Assembly (NCBI GenBank): GCA_030673005.1
Contig: DAOVFI010000148.1
Span: 1-6,252, forward strand
Length of the DNA stretch: 6,252 nt
DNA from: Planctomycetales bacterium
GTDB lineage: Bacteria; Planctomycetota; Phycisphaerae; SM23-33
Direction: 5' to 3'
In this document: piece after piece, positions 5,490 through 6,252 of the stretch
Position numbering within the stretch: the stretch's first letter is position 1
Layout: each line of letters begins with the position of its first letter
Made by a program: the position numbers and the translations under genes
The notes under the pieces: model-generated
The model's input: only the letters and a program-made list of their open reading frames with translations
What the model was told of the DNA's origin: nothing
Databases searched by the model: none

Positions 5490-6252
5490 ATGTTGATGAT
5501 GCGAAAAGCAAGCGTCATGTCAGCAGGATTGGCTGTGGTGATCCTGGTATCTGCGGGGATATGTTTTGCCGCTGACGACCGAGAGGCGACAAACATCGCC
5601 CCCAATGCCGGTCTGGAGCAGGCCGGTGAGGAGAAACTATCCAAAGGATGGACCGGCAAGTTGCCGAAGGGGTATGGATGCTACGATAACACCCCGGCCG
5701 AAGTGGGCATTTCCGACAAGATATACCACAGCGGCAAATGCAGCGCCTACCTGAAGATCACCAGTTTCAGGGGCGACGACCGCGTCAACACCGCCATTAC
5801 CGTCGGAAAAACCCGCGGCTACGACAGTCCCGACGCCATTGCCATCAAGCCCAATACGAAGTATTACTACTCATTCTACATCAAGGGGACGGGCTTCACC
5901 CGCCAGGTGATCGTCGTCCCGTGGTGTTTCAAGGCCGACGGCACAGGTCGGGATCGTGAATTCCCTTCTGTAAAACTGGTTCCGACGGGAAAGTGGACAC
6001 ATTACGTAGGTTCGTTCACCACCAAAGCGGATACGGGACGGGTTATATTAATGTTCAAGTTCTATGGCATGAAGGACAAGGACGTCAAGCCTGGCGCGGT
6101 GTTCTTCATCGATGACGTCTATCTGGGTGTCAGCGAGGCCGCCGCCAAGGCCGAAGTCCCCGCAGCCGGGACGGATGCAGCCGTACCGGTCATAAAAGTA
6201 AAACCGGTCGAAGTAATCAAGATACCACCCGGCACGCCCGTCGGATACGAAC
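5490..6252 (+). CDS. Secreted protein with CBM4/9-like domain, 3' end beyond the window
   Basis: The plus-strand frame opens at ATG 5490 and runs 254 codons to the right edge without a stop. GAAGGAG (5476-5482) is seven bases upstream; in-frame ATGs at 5496 and 5499 fit less well. A Sec signal peptide is clear: RK at 5-6, a hydrophobic core at about 9-26, and likely cleavage near CFA-ADD (27/28). Residues about 35-213 look like a galactose-binding-type beta-sandwich, closest to CBM4/9: NAGLEQ (39-44), YHSGKCSAYLKI (79-90), PNTKYYYSFYIKG (121-133), PTGKWTHYVGSF (165-176) and the closing FFIDDVYLG (205-213). Residues about 215-246 form an Ala/Val/Pro-rich linker, so a second domain or an anchor probably follows off the edge. 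The product is exported and probably binds or processes polysaccharide, but an enzymatic part is not visible. It lies 145 bases after the lipoprotein gene and may have its own promoter. Confidence 0.85.
   Translation, partial: MLMMRKASVMSAGLAVVILVSAGICFAADDREATNIAPNAGLEQAGEEKLSKGWTGKLPKGYGCYDNTPAEVGISDKIYHSGKCSAYLKITSFRGDDRVNTAITVGKTRGYDSPDAIAIKPNTKYYYSFYIKGTGFTRQVIVVPWCFKADGTGRDREFPSVKLVPTGKWTHYVGSFTTKADTGRVILMFKFYGMKDKDVKPGAVFFIDDVYLGVSEAAAKAEVPAAGTDAAVPVIKVKPVEVIKIPPGTPVGYE

Noticed and set aside
4922..5659. 245-codon minus-strand open frame
   Set aside because: It runs antisense across the lipoprotein gene and the start of the secreted protein gene, shows no recognisable domain, and has a composition typical of a high-GC shadow frame.
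1..6252. CRISPR array, tRNA, insertion sequence, toxin-antitoxin or phage defence genes
   Set aside because: I looked for regularly spaced repeats, cloverleaf structures, transposase motifs and small paired genes and found none.

Overview
The window reads as ordinary chromosome from a Gram-negative, LPS-making bacterium of moderately high GC content. The best guess is a planctomycete, perhaps of the Phycisphaerae. The clues are a CMP-Kdo synthetase (outer-membrane LPS), a non-HemE URO-D family protein, a short DUF1844 protein paired with a lipoprotein, a secreted carbohydrate-binding-type protein, and several kinds of intergenic palindromic repeat. This assignment is inference from gene content; there is no marker gene in the window.

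Left part, minus strand (1-2663). Reading leftwards there is a 382-residue URO-D family protein, a small three-helix membrane protein of unknown function in lower-GC DNA, and NAD kinase, which runs off the left edge lacking only its last residues. The gaps between them are 67 and 112 bases. A plausible sigma70-like promoter for the URO-D gene lies in the divergent gap at 2664-2770.

Centre, plus strand (2771-4357). kdsB (CMP-Kdo synthetase) is followed by a sugar-phosphate isomerase/epimerase-like TIM-barrel protein. The gap between them is filled by a nested palindromic repeat that also supplies the kdsB stop codon. A strong hairpin follows the TIM-barrel gene.

Right part, plus strand (4358-6252). 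A second palindromic repeat sits just before a DUF1844 protein gene. The DUF1844 gene abuts a small lipoprotein gene, so the two are probably translationally coupled. After a 145-base gap comes a secreted protein with a signal peptide and a CBM4/9-like beta-sandwich domain, cut off by the right edge.

No tRNA, rRNA, CRISPR array, insertion sequence or defence system is visible. The genes are mainly housekeeping (NADP supply, LPS sugar activation) plus poorly characterised proteins. The less ordinary signals are the intergenic repeats, the composition-shifted membrane protein, and the uncharacterised DUF1844/lipoprotein pair. I see no convincing undescribed multi-gene system.
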